Origin: an uncultured Marmoricola sp.
GTDB lineage: Bacteria; Actinomycetota; Actinomycetes; Propionibacteriales; Nocardioidaceae
Assembly: GCF_943913695.1 (NCBI RefSeq)
Contig: NZ_CALTZE010000072.1
Coordinates: 1 to 20,346 of the forward strand
Direction of reading: 5' to 3'
Length of the DNA stretch: 20,346 bases
In this document: positions 12,357 to 20,329 of the stretch, one piece after another
Layout of the letters: each line of letters opens with the position of its first letter
Numbering within the stretch: the stretch's first letter is position 1
Position numbers and translations under genes: made by a program
Notes under the pieces: generated by a model
Database searches by the model: none
Told to the model about the DNA's origin: nothing
What the model saw: only the letters and a program-made list of their open reading frames with translations

Positions 12357-13250
12357 TCAGAAGTGCAGCTCGCGCCAGCGGGGTCCGACGGGGGTGAGCG
12401 TGAGGGTGCGGCTCTCGTCTGAGTGCCGGGCGAGGTGGAGCTGGAGGCGGCTGTGCGCGAGACCCTCGGCCTTGTCCTCGCCCCACTCCACGACCGTCAC
12501 GGCGGCCTCGACGTCGGTGTCGAGGTCGAGGTCGTCGAGCTCGACCTGGTCGCCCAACCGGTAGGCGTCGACGTGGACCAGGGCCGGACCGCCGACCGTC
12601 GAGGGGTGCACCCGGGCGATCACGAAGGTCGGCGAGGTGACCGGCCCCCGCACGCCGAGCCCCTCGCCGAGCCCCTGGGTCAAGGTCGTCTTGCCGGCCC
12701 CGAGGTCACCGGTGAGGATCACCACGTCGCCCGGTCGCAGCAGCGTGGCCAGCCAGGCGCCGAAGGCGCGGGTGTCCTCGGCCGAGGCGAGCGTGCGGGT
12801 GGCCGAGTGCAGCCTCAGCATCGTGAGCCGGTTGCCGTTGCGGCCCGACTCGACATAGCCCATGCGGCGCCAGAACTGCACCGTCTGCGGCAGCTCGACG
12901 CGCGCCTCCAGCTCGATGCCGCCGCAGTGGCGCTCGGCCGCGATCTCGAAGGCGCGGCTCGCCAGCTGTGCCGCCACCCCGAGACCGCGCACCGTGCCGA
13001 GCACGCCGACCCGGCGGATGCCGAGCAGCCGCCCGCGCGGCTCGAAGAGCAGCGCTCCGACGTGGTGGCCCTCGTGGATCACCAGCAGGCCGCCGTGCGC
13101 GTCGAGGGCGGCCCGGATGCTCTCCTCGGTCTCGTCCAGCGCGGTGGCCGGCGGATCGAGCGGAGGCCGGTCGGCGAAGGCGGCGTGGATGACGGCGAGC
13201 ACGTCGGCGGCCCGCGACCCGTCGACCTCGAGGATCTGCAGGGAGGTCAC
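12357..13250 (-). CDS. tsaE: GNAT acetyltransferase-TsaE fusion (t6A biosynthesis ATPase)
   Basis: A 297-residue two-domain protein. Residues 1 to about 145 form a GNAT domain (LEVDGSRAADVLAVIHAAF, GALLFEPRGRLLGIRRVGVLGTVRGLGVAAQLASRAFE, VQFWRRMGYVESGRNGNRLTML). From about 150 TsaE follows: Walker A GDLGAGKTT (residues 181-189, K187), TSPTFVIARVHP, HVDAYRL and VVEWGED. TsaE is the ATPase that drives turnover of the TsaB-TsaD complex. The GNAT substrate is unknown. The GTG start at 13250 overlaps the hydrolase stop by 4 bp. An internal in-frame ATG at 12821 (MLRLHSATRTLASAED) sits at the domain boundary and could give a separate TsaE of normal size, about 154 residues. The reading frame is continuous, so a fusion is the simplest reading. 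Confidence 0.9.
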   Translation of the reverse strand: MTSLQILEVDGSRAADVLAVIHAAFADRPPLDPPATALDETEESIRAALDAHGGLLVIHEGHHVGALLFEPRGRLLGIRRVGVLGTVRGLGVAAQLASRAFEIAAERHCGGIELEARVELPQTVQFWRRMGYVESGRNGNRLTMLRLHSATRTLASAEDTRAFGAWLATLLRPGDVVILTGDLGAGKTTLTQGLGEGLGVRGPVTSPTFVIARVHPSTVGGPALVHVDAYRLGDQVELDDLDLDTDVEAAVTVVEWGEDKAEGLAHSRLQLHLARHSDESRTLTLTPVGPRWRELHF

Positions 13251-14296
13251 TGTCGCGAGACCGCCTCGGCCAGCGAGGCGAGCTCCCTGGTGACGATCTC
13301 GTGCTCCTCGAAGACCACCATGTGGCCCGAGCCCTCGCACTCCACGAGGCGCGAGCCCTGGATCTTGGAGGCGAGCTTGCGGCTGTGGCCGATCGAGGTC
13401 AGCTTGTCCTCGGTGCCGCAGATGACGGTGGTCGGGACCGAGGCGAGCACCTCGATGCCCTCGTAGCGGTCGAGACGGTCGAACTCCGGGAAGAAGCCCG
13501 CCAGCACCTCGTAGGGCGTGCCGGCCAGCATCTCGTCGAGGAACTCGACGACCGCCGGGGCGGGACGGCGACCGAAGGCGAAGCGCTCGGCGACGAGGTA
13601 GCCGACGTTGGAGCCGTTGCGCCGGGCCGAGTCGACCAGCTCCGGCGCCTTGGCGAGCGCGGCCACGACCCGCGGGGCGAGCAGCTGCCCCACGCCGTCG
13701 GGGATCAGGCGCGAGAGGGTGCGGTGGGGGTGCAGCCCGCCGGCCGTGGTGGAGATCAGGGCGACCGCACCGACCCGGTCGGCGAAGAGCTGCGGGTGCT
13801 CCTCGGCGAAGGAGATCACCGACATCCCGCCCATGGAGTGGCCGGCGAGCACGACCTTGCCGGTGGTGACCTGGGCGATCACGGAGGCGAGGTCCTTGCC
13901 GAGCTGGTCGATGGTCTCGTTGGCCTCGGCGCGCGGCGAGCGGCCGTGGGAGCGCTGGTCGTAGAGGACCAGCCGATGGTCGCCGCGCAGCGCCTCGCGC
14001 TGGAAGTGCCAGCAGTCGAGGTTGAGCGCGAAGCCGTGCACGAGCACGATCGTCGGCGCTCCCGGGTCGCCCCCGAAGTCCTCGGGCTCGTCGACCTCGA
14101 CGTGCAGCACCGCACCGTCGGTGCAGCGGACCTCGCGGGCCGGGGAGCGCAGCGTGCCGTAGTGGTCGGCCTCGTCGGCCCCGCTGCGGCGCTCCTTGAC
14201 CACGCGCCGCTCCACGACGACACCGGTCGCGAGCGCGGCGACGGCCGCCGCCAGCGCGCCCCCGCCTGCCCACGCCCACGAGCGCCTGCTGCTCAC
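13247..14296 (-). CDS. Alpha/beta hydrolase with N-terminal membrane anchor
   Basis: A 349-residue alpha/beta hydrolase. After a short start, a hydrophobic stretch (about residues 8-28, AWAGGGALAAAVAALATGVVV) suggests a signal anchor. The catalytic domain has HGFALN (oxyanion region), DQRSHGRS, the nucleophile elbow GHSMGG (S154), CGTEDKLTS with the probable acid, and GSGHMVVFE with the catalytic His. Substrate is unknown; esterase, lipase or peptidase activities are all possible. This gene is regularly found between alr and tsaE in actinobacteria, which suggests an envelope-related role but proves none. The GTG start at 14296 has the strong Shine-Dalgarno GGGGAGGAG and overlaps the alr stop by 4 bp. 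The open frame continues upstream inside alr, but that part is not hydrolase-like. Confidence 0.9.
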   Translation of the reverse strand: MSSRRSWAWAGGGALAAAVAALATGVVVERRVVKERRSGADEADHYGTLRSPAREVRCTDGAVLHVEVDEPEDFGGDPGAPTIVLVHGFALNLDCWHFQREALRGDHRLVLYDQRSHGRSPRAEANETIDQLGKDLASVIAQVTTGKVVLAGHSMGGMSVISFAEEHPQLFADRVGAVALISTTAGGLHPHRTLSRLIPDGVGQLLAPRVVAALAKAPELVDSARRNGSNVGYLVAERFAFGRRPAPAVVEFLDEMLAGTPYEVLAGFFPEFDRLDRYEGIEVLASVPTTVICGTEDKLTSIGHSRKLASKIQGSRLVECEGSGHMVVFEEHEIVTRELASLAEAVSRQ

Positions 14297-15459
14297 TGCT
14301 GCTCCTCCCCCACCCAGGTCCGGTGCTGACGCCCGCGCATCCGGCTGACGATCTCGTAGTCGATGGTCCCGCACCAGCGCGCCCAGTCGGTGGCGGTCGG
14401 CTCCCCGTGGAGCCCGGGACCGAAGAGCACCACCTCGTCGCCCGCGTGCGCCTCCGGTGCGGCCACCACGAACTGGTCCATGCACACCCGTCCGAGCACC
14501 GGGGACCGGACGCCGTCGAAAAGCACCTCGGCGCGCGAGGAGGCGTGCCGCGGCACGCCGTCGGCGTACCCGAGCGGCACCAGCGCGACCCGCATGGGCT
14601 CGCTGGCGTGGAAGGTGTGGCCGTAGGAGACCCCGTCGCCGGCCTGCAGCTGCTTGGCGAGCACCACCGTCGCCCGCACCGTCATCGCCGGCACCAGCCC
14701 GAGCTCGCGCCCACTGACGACCTCGGGCGCGGGGCTCAGGCCGTAGGCCGCGATGCCGAGCCGCACCAGGTCGTGGCGGGCGTCGGGGTGCAGCAGCGCG
14801 CCGGCGGAGTTGGCCAGGTGGCACACCTCCGGGCGCAGCCCGACGTCGCGCACCAGCGCCACGCCGTCGGCGAAGGCCTCGATCTGCGCGCGGTTGGCGG
14901 GGTGGTCGGGCTCGTCGGCACAGGCCAGGTGCGACCAGACACCGGTGACCCGGAGGTCGCCGTCGTCCTCGGCCCGCTTGGCGGCGGTGGCGAGCGGCAG
15001 CCACTCCTCGCGCTCGGCGCCGCCCCGCGAGAGGCCGGTGTCGAGCTTGAGCTGCAGCCGCGCCGGGCTGCCTGCCGCCCGGGCGCCCCGCACGACCTCC
15101 TCGAGCTGCGCGACTGAGTAGGCCGTGACGTCGACGTCGGCGCGCACCAGCGGTGCGAAGTCCTCCCCCGGGGCCGCGAGCCAGCACAGCAGCCGACCGG
15201 TGTCACCGGCGTCACGCAGCGCCAGCGCCTCGTCCGGCGTCGCCACGCCCAGCCAGTCGGCGCCGGCCTCGCGTGCGGCCCGCGCGACCTGCGTCAGCCC
15301 GTGGCCGTAGGCGTCGGCCTTGACCACCACCATCACATCACCGGCAGAGCCCTCCCAGACGAGCTCGCGAAGCCGGCGCACGTTGTGGCGCACCGCCGCG
15401 AGGTCGACCACGGTCTCGGCGCGCGGGCGGGTCGTCAGACCGGGGGCGGAGTCGTCCAT
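14293..15459 (-). CDS. alr: Alanine racemase
   Basis: A 388-residue PLP enzyme that makes D-alanine for peptidoglycan. The PLP lysine is in VVVKADAYGHG (K47), the second catalytic base is the Tyr in GVSYGHTFHA (Y279), and LGRVCMDQF is the third signature. LKLDTGLSRGG, HLANSAG and RLGIAAYGLSP are also typical. Length is normal. The ATG at 15459 is chosen because ETVVDLAAVRHNVRRLR, the family start, begins about 15 residues later; the frame stays open upstream, but without conservation. Shine-Dalgarno is weak and no clear -10 was found in the 193-bp gap upstream. It is probably the first gene of an alr-hydrolase-tsaE operon, joined by GTGA overlaps. Confidence 0.96.
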   Translation of the reverse strand: MDDSAPGLTTRPRAETVVDLAAVRHNVRRLRELVWEGSAGDVMVVVKADAYGHGLTQVARAAREAGADWLGVATPDEALALRDAGDTGRLLCWLAAPGEDFAPLVRADVDVTAYSVAQLEEVVRGARAAGSPARLQLKLDTGLSRGGAEREEWLPLATAAKRAEDDGDLRVTGVWSHLACADEPDHPANRAQIEAFADGVALVRDVGLRPEVCHLANSAGALLHPDARHDLVRLGIAAYGLSPAPEVVSGRELGLVPAMTVRATVVLAKQLQAGDGVSYGHTFHASEPMRVALVPLGYADGVPRHASSRAEVLFDGVRSPVLGRVCMDQFVVAAPEAHAGDEVVLFGPGLHGEPTATDWARWCGTIDYEIVSRMRGRQHRTWVGEEQQ

Positions 15460-15652
15460 GGCGGCACCATGCTCCCACTCCCGGCTGCTCAGCCCGGATC
15501 CACCGAGGGCAGGCGTGGCGAGCGTCACCAGGTGGGTGCCCACGCGAGGCGTCCGCCGCGAGGACCTCCCGGACGTCCGTCGACCAGCGGCAGCGCCACG
15601 CGAGCGTCCCTCGGGGGGTGCACGCAGCAGCGGGCACGTCCGGCTCCCGGGC
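15460..15652. other. Intergenic region between alr and nnr, probably holding the alr promoter
   Basis: This is the longest gene-free stretch (193 bp). I see no TANNNT element at a useful distance from alr, no coding-like frame and no strong hairpin. A small dyad, GTGGG-TG-CCCAC, lies at 15532-15543. Minus-strand open frames here only extend alr without family similarity. Confidence 0.5.
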
Positions 15653-17026
15653 TCAGCGGAGCAGGCGCCGCACCGTCTCGGGGACGGCGTCTGCCACGGC
15701 GCCGGCGTGCAGCGGCCCGCCCCCGCTGGCGAGCGCGGCCGCGGCCCCGTGCAGCCAGGAGCCGGCCGAGGCCGCGTCGAAGGGGTCCAGGCCCGCGGCG
15801 AGCAGCGACCCGATGACCCCCGCCAGCACGTCACCGGCGCCGGCCACCGCCAGCCACGGCACGCCGCTCGTGGTCACCCGCACCGCGCCGTCGGGCCGGG
15901 CGACCAGGGTGTGACGGCCCTTGAGCAGCACCGTGGCGCCGTACCACTGCGCGGCCCGGCGGGCCACGGCGAGCCCGTCGGCCTCGACCTCCGCACGCTC
16001 GAGGTCGAGCATCCGCGCCAGCTCACCCGCGTGCGGCGTCAGCACCAGGTCGCCGGTGAAGGGCTGCACGTGCTGCAGCGCGTCGGCGTCGACCACCGTC
16101 GGCACGTCGTCGTCGAGCGCGTCGGCCAGCGCCTGCTCCGCGTCGGTGTCGCCACCGGAGCCCACCACCCAGGCCTGCACCCGGCCCTCGCCCACGACGA
16201 CCTCCGGGTGCGCGGAGCGTACGGCGTCGGCCGCGGCGCCGACGTACCTCACCATGCCGGCCGGGCCGGTGCCCGCCCCGGCGGTGCAGAGCACGGCCGC
16301 TCCGGGATAGGCCTCGCTGCCGGCGCGCACGCCGACCACACCGCGGGTGTACTTGTGGTCGGCTCCCCCGGGGCGCGGCAGCAGCGCCGCGACGTCGGCC
16401 CCCTGGAGGGCGCTCACCTCGGGCTCCGGCAGGCTCAGGCCGAGGTCGACGAGGTGCACCACCCCGCAGGCCTGGGCGGCCGGGTCGACCAGGTGGGCGA
16501 CCTTGTGGGTGCCGAAGGTGACGGTGAGGTCGGCGCGCACGTGGTCGCCGTCGAGGCGTCCGGTGTCGACGTCGACACCGGACGGCACGTCGACCGCCAC
16601 GACGAGCGCATTTGGATGCCGGTCGAGCGCCTCGCGGGCCTCGGCGCGCAGCCCGGGGCGCCCGCCGATGCCGACGATGCCGTCGACGACCACGTCGGGC
16701 TCCTGCGCGTCGGCCGCGCTCGTCACCCGGCCGCCGAGGCGCCGCAGCGCCGCGAGCCCCTCCTCGTGGGCGTGCTCGGAGAGCAGCACCGCCTCCACCG
16801 AGGCACCCCGCCGGGCCAGCAGCGAGCCGGCCCACAGCGCGTCGCCCCCGTTGTCGCCGCCGCCGACCAGCAGCAGCACGCGGGCGCCGTAGACCCTCCC
16901 CAGCAGCTCGCCCACCGCCGTCGCCAACCCCGCCGCCGCCCGCTGCATCAGCGCACCCTCGGGCAGCTCGCGCATCAGGTCGGCCTCGGCGTCGCGCACC
17001 TGCGCGACCGTGTGTGCAGCCCTCAT
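15653..17026 (-). CDS. nnr: Bifunctional NAD(P)HX epimerase / ADP-dependent NAD(P)HX dehydratase
   Basis: A 457-residue repair enzyme for hydrated NADH and NADPH. The N-terminal epimerase domain (about 1-205) has ALMQRAAAGLA, the nucleotide loop LLVGGGDNGGDALWAG, VVDGIVGIGGRPG, AVDVPSGVDVDTG and the potassium-site region GTHKVAHL. The C-terminal dehydratase domain (about 215-450) has KYTRGVVGV, VVDADALQ, LTPHAGELARML, LLKGRHTLVA and the active-site AGAGDVLAGVIG. Both halves look intact. In actinobacteria this gene is commonly between acpS and alr, as here. The ATG lies exactly 6 nt after a TAGGTT element, and the gap to acpS is 74 bp, so it may have its own leaderless promoter. Confidence 0.95.
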   Translation of the reverse strand: MRAAHTVAQVRDAEADLMRELPEGALMQRAAAGLATAVGELLGRVYGARVLLLVGGGDNGGDALWAGSLLARRGASVEAVLLSEHAHEEGLAALRRLGGRVTSAADAQEPDVVVDGIVGIGGRPGLRAEAREALDRHPNALVVAVDVPSGVDVDTGRLDGDHVRADLTVTFGTHKVAHLVDPAAQACGVVHLVDLGLSLPEPEVSALQGADVAALLPRPGGADHKYTRGVVGVRAGSEAYPGAAVLCTAGAGTGPAGMVRYVGAAADAVRSAHPEVVVGEGRVQAWVVGSGGDTDAEQALADALDDDVPTVVDADALQHVQPFTGDLVLTPHAGELARMLDLERAEVEADGLAVARRAAQWYGATVLLKGRHTLVARPDGAVRVTTSGVPWLAVAGAGDVLAGVIGSLLAAGLDPFDAASAGSWLHGAAAALASGGGPLHAGAVADAVPETVRRLLR

Positions 17027-17032
17027 CCCCCC

Positions 17033-17038
17033 AACCTA
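17033..17038 (-). promoter_or_regulatory. Candidate -10 element (TAGGTT) of nnr
   Basis: TAGGTT is followed by six G residues and then the ATG, the exact spacing for a leaderless mRNA. The G-run could alternatively contribute to a Shine-Dalgarno on a longer transcript from glmS-acpS. Confidence 0.4.
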
Positions 17039-17100
17039 CGAGTCGTGAGCCCGAGCTGGGAGGCCGCCTTCGCGTTGCATGCGACGACGACCACCCACCC

Positions 17101-17451
17101 TCACGACTCCACGACGCAGAACGCGAGGGCGAGGCCGGCGTCGTGGGAGAGCGAGAGGTGGGTGCGGGTGGCGCCGAGGTCAACGAGGCGGGCGGCCACG
17201 CCGCCGCGCAGCACGTACGACGGGGCGCCGGCGGCGTCGGTGACCACCTCGGCGTCGTGCCACGCCAGGCCGCCGGGGGCGCCCACCGCCTTGGCCAGCG
17301 CCTCCTTGGCGGCGAAGCGGGCGGCGAGCGACTCCAGCGGGAGGGCGGCCTCGGCGTCGGTGAAGAGCCGGCGACGCAGCGTGGGGGTGCGCTCGAGCGC
17401 CTCGGCGAAGCGGTCGAGGCCGACCAGGTCGGTGCCGACGCCGAGGATCAC
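17101..17451 (-). CDS. acpS: Holo-[acyl-carrier-protein] synthase
   Basis: A 116-residue phosphopantetheinyl transferase that activates acyl carrier protein using coenzyme A. The signatures are GVGTDLVGLDRF (D8, magnesium ligand), RLFTDAEAA, and SLAARFAAKEALAKAVG (E50). The end, THLSLSHDAGLALAFCVVE, is typical. The GTG at 17451 is 4 bp after the glmS stop, so the two genes are almost certainly cotranscribed. Its CoA substrate is made in the pathway started by CoaA, whose gene lies just beyond glmS on the other strand. Confidence 0.96.
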   Translation of the reverse strand: MILGVGTDLVGLDRFAEALERTPTLRRRLFTDAEAALPLESLAARFAAKEALAKAVGAPGGLAWHDAEVVTDAAGAPSYVLRGGVAARLVDLGATRTHLSLSHDAGLALAFCVVES

Positions 17452-17455
17452 GCGG

Positions 17456-19297
17456 TCACTCGACGGTGACCGACTTGGCGAGGTTGCGCGGCTGGTCGAC
17501 GTCGTGGCCCATCACTGTGGCCAGCTCGCAGGCGAAGAGCTGCAGCGGCACCGTCGCCACGATGGGCTGGAGCAGCGTCGGCACCTTGGGCAGCCGGATC
17601 ACCTCGTCGGCGTACGCCGCCGCGTCGTCGCCCTCCTCGACCAGGGCGTAGGTGCGGGCGCCACGGGCACGGACCTCCTGCACGGCGCTCGCCATCTTGT
17701 CGTGGAGCTGGTCGCGACCCCGCGGAGGCATCACGCAGAAGACGGGCAGGCCCTCCTCGATGAGCGCGATCGGGCCGTGCTTGAGCTCGCCTGCGGCGAA
17801 CCCCTCGGCGTGGATGTAGGCCAGCTCCTTGAGCTTCAGCGCCCCCTCCAGCGCCACCGGGAAGCCCGCGTGACGGCCCAGGAAGAGCACCGAGCGGGAG
17901 GTGGCGTGCTGGCGGGCCAGCGCGTAGATCTCCTCCGCGCGGTCGAGCAGGTCCTGCACGTGCTGCGGCATCTGCTCGAGCTCCTCGACCACGAGTGCGA
18001 TCTCGTCGCGAAACTTGGTGCCCCGCACCTGGGCGAGGTAGAGCCCGAGCAGGTAGCAGGCCACGAGCTGGGTCAGGAAGCCCTTGGTGGAGGCGACACC
18101 GATCTCCGGCCCGGCGTGGGTGTAGATCACCGCGTCGGACTCGCGCGGGATCGTCGAGCCGTTGGTGTTGCAGATCGCCAGCACCTTGGCGTGCTGGAGC
18201 CGGGCGTAGCGGATCGCCATCAACGTGTCGGCGGTCTCACCGGACTGGCTGATCGCGACCACCAGGGTGTTCTTGGTCAGGATGGGGTCGCGGTAGCGGA
18301 ACTCGTGGGCGAGCTCGACCTCGCACGGGATCCGGGTCCAGTGCTCGATGGCGTACTTGGCGACCAGGCCGGCGTAGTTGGCCGTGCCGCAGCCGATGAC
18401 CACGATCTTGTCGACCGCGCGCAGGTCGTCCTCGGTGAGGCGCACCTCGTCGAGCTGCAGCTCGCCGGTGCCGGTGTGGCGGCCGAGCAGCGCGTCGGCG
18501 AGCGCGCGCGGCTGCTCGAAGATCTCCTTGCGCATGAACCAGTCGTAGCCGTCCTTGCGGGCGGCCGAGAGGTCCCAGTCGACGTGGTAGCGGGTGCCCT
18601 CGGCAGGCTCGCCGTCGAAGCCGGTCACGGTGACCTCGTCGGCCGTGATCGCCACGACCTGGTCCTGTCCGAGCTCCAGGGCCTCGCGGGTGTGCTCGAT
18701 GAAGGCCGCGACGTCGGAACCCAGGAAGTTCTCCCCCTCGCCGAGCCCCACGACCAGCGGGGAGTTGCGCCGTGCCGCGACGACCGTGGTCGGGTCCTGC
18801 GCGTCCACGGCCACCAGCGTGAAGGCGCCCTCCAGGCGTCGGCACGTACGCCGCATCGCCTCGGCCAGGTCGTCGCACTCGGCGAGCTCCTGCTCCAGCA
18901 CGTGGGCGGCGATCTCGGTGTCGGTCTGCGAGAGCAGCTCGTGGCCAGCGCGCTCGAGCTCCTCGCGCAGCGGCAGGTAGTTCTCCACGATCCCGTTGTG
19001 CACCAGGGCGACCCGGCTCTTCTCGCCCAGGTGCGGGTGGGCGTTGCGGTCGGTGGGGGCGCCGTGGGTGGCCCACCGGGTGTGCCCGATGCCGGTGCTC
19101 GAGCTGGGCAGCGGAGCCTCCGCCAGCGCCGACTCGAGGTTGGCCAGCTTGCCGGCCCGCTTGTCCGAGGCGATCTGCCCCGCGTCGACCACCGCGATGC
19201 CCGCGGAGTCGTAGCCGCGGTACTCCAGGCGCCGCAGTCCCTCGATGACGACGTCCTGCGCCTGCCGGTGTCCGACGTAGCCCACAATCCCGCACAT
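17456..19297 (-). CDS. glmS: Glutamine-fructose-6-phosphate aminotransferase (isomerizing)
   Basis: A 613-residue enzyme that makes glucosamine-6-phosphate from fructose-6-phosphate and glutamine, the first step towards UDP-GlcNAc and peptidoglycan. The start MCGIVGYVG places the catalytic cysteine at position 2, exposed after Met removal, and fixes the start codon. The glutaminase domain (about 1-230) has LEYRGYDSAG and HTRWATHG. Two SIS sugar-phosphate domains follow (about 290-425, 460-600), with GCGTANYAG near 301, SQSGETADT and the end DQPRNLAKSVTVE. There is no glmS ribozyme; the upstream gap is only 60 bp. A -10-like TACACT lies 8 nt before the ATG and no Shine-Dalgarno is present, so the mRNA is probably leaderless. 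Confidence 0.97.
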   Translation of the reverse strand: MCGIVGYVGHRQAQDVVIEGLRRLEYRGYDSAGIAVVDAGQIASDKRAGKLANLESALAEAPLPSSSTGIGHTRWATHGAPTDRNAHPHLGEKSRVALVHNGIVENYLPLREELERAGHELLSQTDTEIAAHVLEQELAECDDLAEAMRRTCRRLEGAFTLVAVDAQDPTTVVAARRNSPLVVGLGEGENFLGSDVAAFIEHTREALELGQDQVVAITADEVTVTGFDGEPAEGTRYHVDWDLSAARKDGYDWFMRKEIFEQPRALADALLGRHTGTGELQLDEVRLTEDDLRAVDKIVVIGCGTANYAGLVAKYAIEHWTRIPCEVELAHEFRYRDPILTKNTLVVAISQSGETADTLMAIRYARLQHAKVLAICNTNGSTIPRESDAVIYTHAGPEIGVASTKGFLTQLVACYLLGLYLAQVRGTKFRDEIALVVEELEQMPQHVQDLLDRAEEIYALARQHATSRSVLFLGRHAGFPVALEGALKLKELAYIHAEGFAAGELKHGPIALIEEGLPVFCVMPPRGRDQLHDKMASAVQEVRARGARTYALVEEGDDAAAYADEVIRLPKVPTLLQPIVATVPLQLFACELATVMGHDVDQPRNLAKSVTVE

Positions 19298-19298
19298 G

Positions 19299-19320
19299 GG
19301 GAGTGAGTGTAGGCACTCCC
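19299..19320. promoter_or_regulatory. Inverted repeat over the glmS promoter in the glmS-coaA divergent region
   Basis: GGGAGTG at 19299-19305 and CACTCCC at 19314-19320 form perfect 7-bp arms around an 8-nt loop. The loop contains the predicted glmS -10, so a bound protein would block glmS directly. It ends 24 bp before the predicted coaA -10. A chance short dyad cannot be excluded. Confidence 0.4.
19306..19311 (-). promoter_or_regulatory. Candidate -10 element (TACACT) of glmS
   Basis: TACACT on the minus strand ends 8 nt before the glmS ATG. No Shine-Dalgarno lies in the short gap (CACTCCCC), which supports a leaderless or very short-leader mRNA. Confidence 0.5.
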
Positions 19321-19344
19321 TGGGGTCGCGTCCCGGGGACGCCC

Positions 19345-19350
19345 TACGCT
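19345..19350 (+). promoter_or_regulatory. Candidate -10 element (TACGCT) of coaA
   Basis: TACGCT ends 7 nt before the coaA ATG, again consistent with a leaderless transcript. No recognisable -35 hexamer lies 17 nt upstream. Confidence 0.45.
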
Positions 19351-19357
19351 GCCAGGC

Positions 19358-20329
19358 ATGTCACACGGCGGGCCTCCGAGCGACCGCGCGACCGAGAGCT
19401 CGCCCTACGTCGAGCTCGAGCGCGCGGCGTGGGCGGCACTGGGCAGGGCGACCGACCAGCCGCTGACCGACGTGGAGATCGAGCGCGTCCGCGGGCTCGG
19501 CGACCAGCTCGACCTGGCGGAGGTCGAGCAGGTCTACCTGCCGCTCTCCCGCCTGCTGAGCATGTACGTCGGCGCGGCCGGCCGGCTGCACCGCGAGCAG
19601 GAGGACTTCCTGCACCGCACCCAGCCGCCGCGCACCCCCTTCGTGGTGGGTCTCGCGGGCTCGGTGGCGGTCGGCAAGTCCACGACCGCGCGCGTACTGC
19701 AGCACATGCTGGCCCACTGGCCCGAGCACCCGCAGGTCGCGCTCGTCACCACCGACGGCTTCCTGCTGCCCAACGCCGAGCTGGAGCGACGCGGACTGCT
19801 CCACCGCAAGGGGTTCCCTGAGTCCTACGACCGCAAGGCGCTGCTGCGCTTCGTCATCGACATCAAGTCGGGCCGCGACGAGGTCGAGGCTCCGACCTAC
19901 TCCCACCTCGTCTACGACGTCGTGCCGGAGCAGAAGGTCGTGGTGCGCAGCCCCGACATCGTCATCATCGAGGGGCTCAACGTGCTGCAGCCGGCGGCCG
20001 TGCGGGCCGACGGGCGTACGGGCCTCGCGGTGAGCGACTTCTTCGACTTCTCGGTCTACGTCGACGCGGCCACCTCCGACATCCGGCGGTGGTACACCGA
20101 CCGATTCCTGCGGCTGCGCGAGACGGCCTTCCGCGACCCGCAGTCCTACTTCGCGCGCTACGCCTCGCTCTCGCGCGAGGAGGCCGTCGCCGAGTCGCAC
20201 CGGATCTGGGACGAGATCAACGGTCCCAACCTGCAGCAGAACGTGCAGCCCACCCGCTCCCGCGCGACCCTGGTGCTCCGCAAGGACCACGACCACTCCG
20301 TGCGCTGGGTCAGGCTGCGCAAGCTGTGA
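19358..20329 (+). CDS. coaA: Pantothenate kinase, type I
   Basis: A 323-residue kinase that phosphorylates pantothenate, the first and regulated step of coenzyme A synthesis. After a variable N-terminus (about 1-15) come YVELERAAWAALG, EVEQVYLPLSRLLSMYV, Walker A GSVAVGKST (101-109, K107), VTTDGFLLPNAELERRGL, KGFPESYD, and IVIIEGLNVLQ near 205. The end, INGPNLQQNVQPTRSRATLVLRKDHDHSV, is the usual one. Length is normal. The ATG is chosen because TACGCT precedes it at leaderless spacing; a start inside the variable N-terminus would also be compatible with the family. It is divergent from glmS with 60 bp between, so the two may share regulation. Confidence 0.96.
   Translation: MSHGGPPSDRATESSPYVELERAAWAALGRATDQPLTDVEIERVRGLGDQLDLAEVEQVYLPLSRLLSMYVGAAGRLHREQEDFLHRTQPPRTPFVVGLAGSVAVGKSTTARVLQHMLAHWPEHPQVALVTTDGFLLPNAELERRGLLHRKGFPESYDRKALLRFVIDIKSGRDEVEAPTYSHLVYDVVPEQKVVVRSPDIVIIEGLNVLQPAAVRADGRTGLAVSDFFDFSVYVDAATSDIRRWYTDRFLRLRETAFRDPQSYFARYASLSREEAVAESHRIWDEINGPNLQQNVQPTRSRATLVLRKDHDHSVRWVRLRKL

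Noticed and set aside
14297..15187. Upstream extension of the alpha/beta hydrolase inside alr
   Set aside because: It is the out-of-frame reading of alr. The GTG at 14296 has a strong Shine-Dalgarno and the usual 4-bp overlap.
15460..15834. An N-terminal extension of alanine racemase, since the frame stays open upstream of 15459
   Set aside because: The extra residues are Arg/Pro/Ser/Cys-rich with no racemase similarity and would overlap nnr. The ATG at 15459 gives the normal length.
15320..19306. A 1,328-codon open frame on the + strand opposite nnr, acpS and glmS
   Set aside because: It is antisense to three well-identified enzymes. The translation is a low-complexity run of Arg, Gly, Asp, His and Val without domain patterns, the usual effect of high GC at third codon positions.
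19298..19357. A glmS ribozyme upstream of glmS
   Set aside because: The gap is only 60 bp, far too short for the ribozyme, which is known mainly from Firmicutes; no catalytic core is visible.
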